DNA of 15,919 nucleotides from Bacteroidota bacterium (lineage in GTDB: Bacteria; Bacteroidota; Bacteroidia; Chitinophagales; Chitinophagaceae). This document shows, in pieces, positions 14,874 to 15,919 of the stretch. The DNA lies in NCBI GenBank assembly GCA_023423015.1, contig JAFAGE010000378.1, positions 1 through 15,919 of the forward strand, in the 5' to 3' direction. The position numbers and the translations under genes were made by a program. Numbering within the stretch: position 1 is the stretch's first letter; every line of letters starts with the position of its first letter. The notes under the pieces are model-generated. The model was not told the DNA's origin, did not search any database, and saw only the letters and a program-made list of their open reading frames with translations.

Positions 14874-15458
14874 ATGCCTGAACAGAACGAATGGAATCTG
14901 GTCGAACGCCTAAAACAAGGAGATGCATCTGCCTTTCGGGAGGTGGTCGAGAGCTCGCAGGGGCTTGTTTACAATACAGCCCTGGGTATTGTTCAGAACC
15001 CAGAAGACGCAGAAGATGTGGCACAGGAGGTTTTTGTACAGCTATACGAATCAATTCACTCATTTAAGGGCGAGTCCAGGCTTTCCACCTGGCTTTACAG
15101 GGTTACAGTTTCTAAATCAATGGATCATCTTCGAAAGAAACGGCGTAAAAAGCGATTTGCCTTCGTGCAAAGCCTTTTCGGAGCGAATGAGGAACTCGTT
15201 CACGACCCGCCTGATTTTGTTCATCCGGGGGTAAGACTCGATAATAAAGAGAAAGCTGCCCAACTATTTAAGGCTATTGATCAGCTACCTGAAAAGCAAA
15301 AAATTGCCTTCACTCTTAACCGGCTGGAGGGTTTGAGCTACCAGGAAATAAGTGAAATCATGAACCTTAGTATTGCGTCTGTGGAATCATTATTGCACCG
15401 GGCACGAAAAAATCTGCGAAAAACGCTCGAAACCTTTTATCTTGATAATGGAGAATAA
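14874..15458 (+). CDS. ECF-type RNA polymerase sigma factor
   Basis: A 194-residue sigma-70 factor with only regions 2 and 4, the extracytoplasmic-function layout. Region 2 covers about 24-92, including NPEDAEDVAQEVFVQLY (42-58) and FKGESRLSTWLYRVTVS (64-80) ending in the basic DHLRKKRRKKR. Region 4 covers about 130-185, with QLPEKQKIAFTLNRLEGLSYQEIS (137-160) and the recognition helix SIASVESLLHRARKNLRK. The linker between the two (about 95-125) is longer than minimal. The start ATG at 14874 follows a region lacking a clear TAnnTTTG box, so its promoter may be of another class, possibly its own. Two small membrane-protein genes follow, which suggests a sigma/anti-sigma/sensor set. Confidence 0.93.
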   Translation: MPEQNEWNLVERLKQGDASAFREVVESSQGLVYNTALGIVQNPEDAEDVAQEVFVQLYESIHSFKGESRLSTWLYRVTVSKSMDHLRKKRRKKRFAFVQSLFGANEELVHDPPDFVHPGVRLDNKEKAAQLFKAIDQLPEKQKIAFTLNRLEGLSYQEISEIMNLSIASVESLLHRARKNLRKTLETFYLDNGE

Positions 15459-15496
15459 CACAAGTTTTTACACCAATTCACGTCAAATTACCTGTT

Positions 15497-15829
15497 ATGC
15501 GCACAAATACTGACATAAGAAGAAGGGTTGATGAGGCGATGGCTAGTATCGACGCAATCGGGAGGGCTGAACCTAAGCCATTCTTTTTCACGAGGTTGGA
15601 AGCGCGATTGGCTCGTAATAGTGGAAATGGCTGGGACCGTTTAAGTAAAGCAGTTACCCGCCCTGCAATTGCATTCGCCACGTTGGCCGTAGTAGTGGTA
15701 TTGAATGCGGCAGTTATCGCTACAGGAATGTCGGCGGTCGAAAACGTGCCCGACTATTCCGAAATGGCAAGTACAGAGGACCTGCGCGCCAGCACCTCCT
15801 TTTACGATATTGAAAACAGCCAGCCTTAA
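15497..15829 (+). CDS. Small single-pass membrane protein, possible anti-sigma factor
   Basis: A 110-residue protein I cannot assign to a named family. About 55 N-terminal residues are hydrophilic and contain PKPFFFTRLEARLAR (26-40), followed by one hydrophobic helix (about 57-78; TRPAIAFATLAVVVVLNAAV) and a short acidic outer tail (VPDYSEMASTEDL). The order, cytoplasmic domain then one helix, and its place 38 nt after an ECF sigma gene, fit an anti-sigma factor or sigma-associated membrane protein. It lacks the zinc-binding HxxxCxxC motif of ZAS anti-sigma factors. The stop overlaps the next start (TAATG), so the two are translationally coupled. Confidence 0.7.
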   Translation: MRTNTDIRRRVDEAMASIDAIGRAEPKPFFFTRLEARLARNSGNGWDRLSKAVTRPAIAFATLAVVVVLNAAVIATGMSAVENVPDYSEMASTEDLRASTSFYDIENSQP

Positions 15830-15919
15830 TGAATCAATCGGGTCGAAATAGGGTTCTACTTACAATTATTGCCGTTCTCCTCATCACCAACCTGGCAATG
15901 CTTTTTCTGTTCTTCAGGA
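15829..15919 (+). CDS. Start of a membrane-anchored protein (3' end outside window)
   Basis: Thirty codons are visible from the ATG at 15829, whose first base is the last base of the previous stop codon (TAATG). The visible protein is a short polar N-terminus (MNQSGRNR) followed by a hydrophobic helix (VLLTIIAVLLITNLAMLFLFF) that could be a signal anchor. In related bacteria this position after an ECF sigma gene and a small membrane protein is often held by a CpxP/Spy-like or heavy-metal-sensor periplasmic protein. That is recall and context only, since no domain residues are visible yet. Confidence 0.6.
   Translation, partial: MNQSGRNRVLLTIIAVLLITNLAMLFLFFR

Noticed and set aside
1..15919. 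A mobile element, defence system, CRISPR array or biosynthetic gene cluster
   Set aside because: All genes but two small or partial ones fall in housekeeping or common families, and I saw no transposase, integrase, repeat array, tRNA or change in base composition that would mark acquired DNA.

Overview
This window reads as a stretch of ordinary chromosome from a Bacteroidota bacterium, most likely a member of the Chitinophagaceae or a close relative. The support is the mix of gene families (AsmA-like protein of the Bacteroidota type, a DUF5606-type protein, a bacterial GH3-like protein, a MerC-domain protein) and, more directly, several perfect copies of the Bacteroidota -7 promoter element TAnnTTTG placed just before start codons. 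Gene density is very high. No intergenic gap reaches 110 bp, and I saw no transposase, integrase, phage gene, tRNA, rRNA or CRISPR array. The exact genus is inference.

Layout, left to right. 1-2873 (+): the 3' part of methylglyoxal synthase, overlapping by 4 nt a large membrane-anchored AsmA-like protein. 2893-4935 (+): uvrB with its own promoter. 4937-5812 (-): a GT2 glycosyltransferase, convergent with uvrB (1 nt gap) and divergent from the next gene. 5867-8763 (+): GH3-like acyl-acid-amido synthetase, LysE-type exporter and the peptidoglycan glycosyltransferase mtgA. 8772-11024 (-): in transcription order a MerC-domain protein, a two-domain NfuA/NifU-like Fe-S scaffold ending in an intrinsic terminator, the nicotinamide riboside transporter pnuC, and a stand-alone NadR-like kinase. 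11134-12223 (+): SCO1/SenC copper chaperone and a Fur-family repressor, divergent from merC. 12321-14776 (-): M3-family oligoendopeptidase, preceded by a DUF5606-type protein with a histone-H1-like Lys/Ala/Pro tail. 14874-15919 (+): ECF sigma factor, a small single-pass membrane protein, and the start of a further membrane-anchored protein cut by the window edge.

Genes that plausibly work together: pnuC plus the ribosylnicotinamide kinase (uptake and phosphorylation of nicotinamide riboside for NAD salvage); merC, SCO1 and fur (metal handling, with a perfect 7-3-7 palindrome in their shared control region sitting on the merC -33 site); and the sigma factor with its two downstream membrane proteins, an arrangement like CnrH/CnrY/CnrX-type envelope sensing.

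I did not find a clearly undescribed multi-gene system. The points most worth a second look are the set of near-leaderless TAnnTTTG promoters, the metal-regulator-like operator between merC and SCO1, the sigma-factor trio at the right edge, the H1-like tail, and the terminator squeezed directly in front of pnuC.
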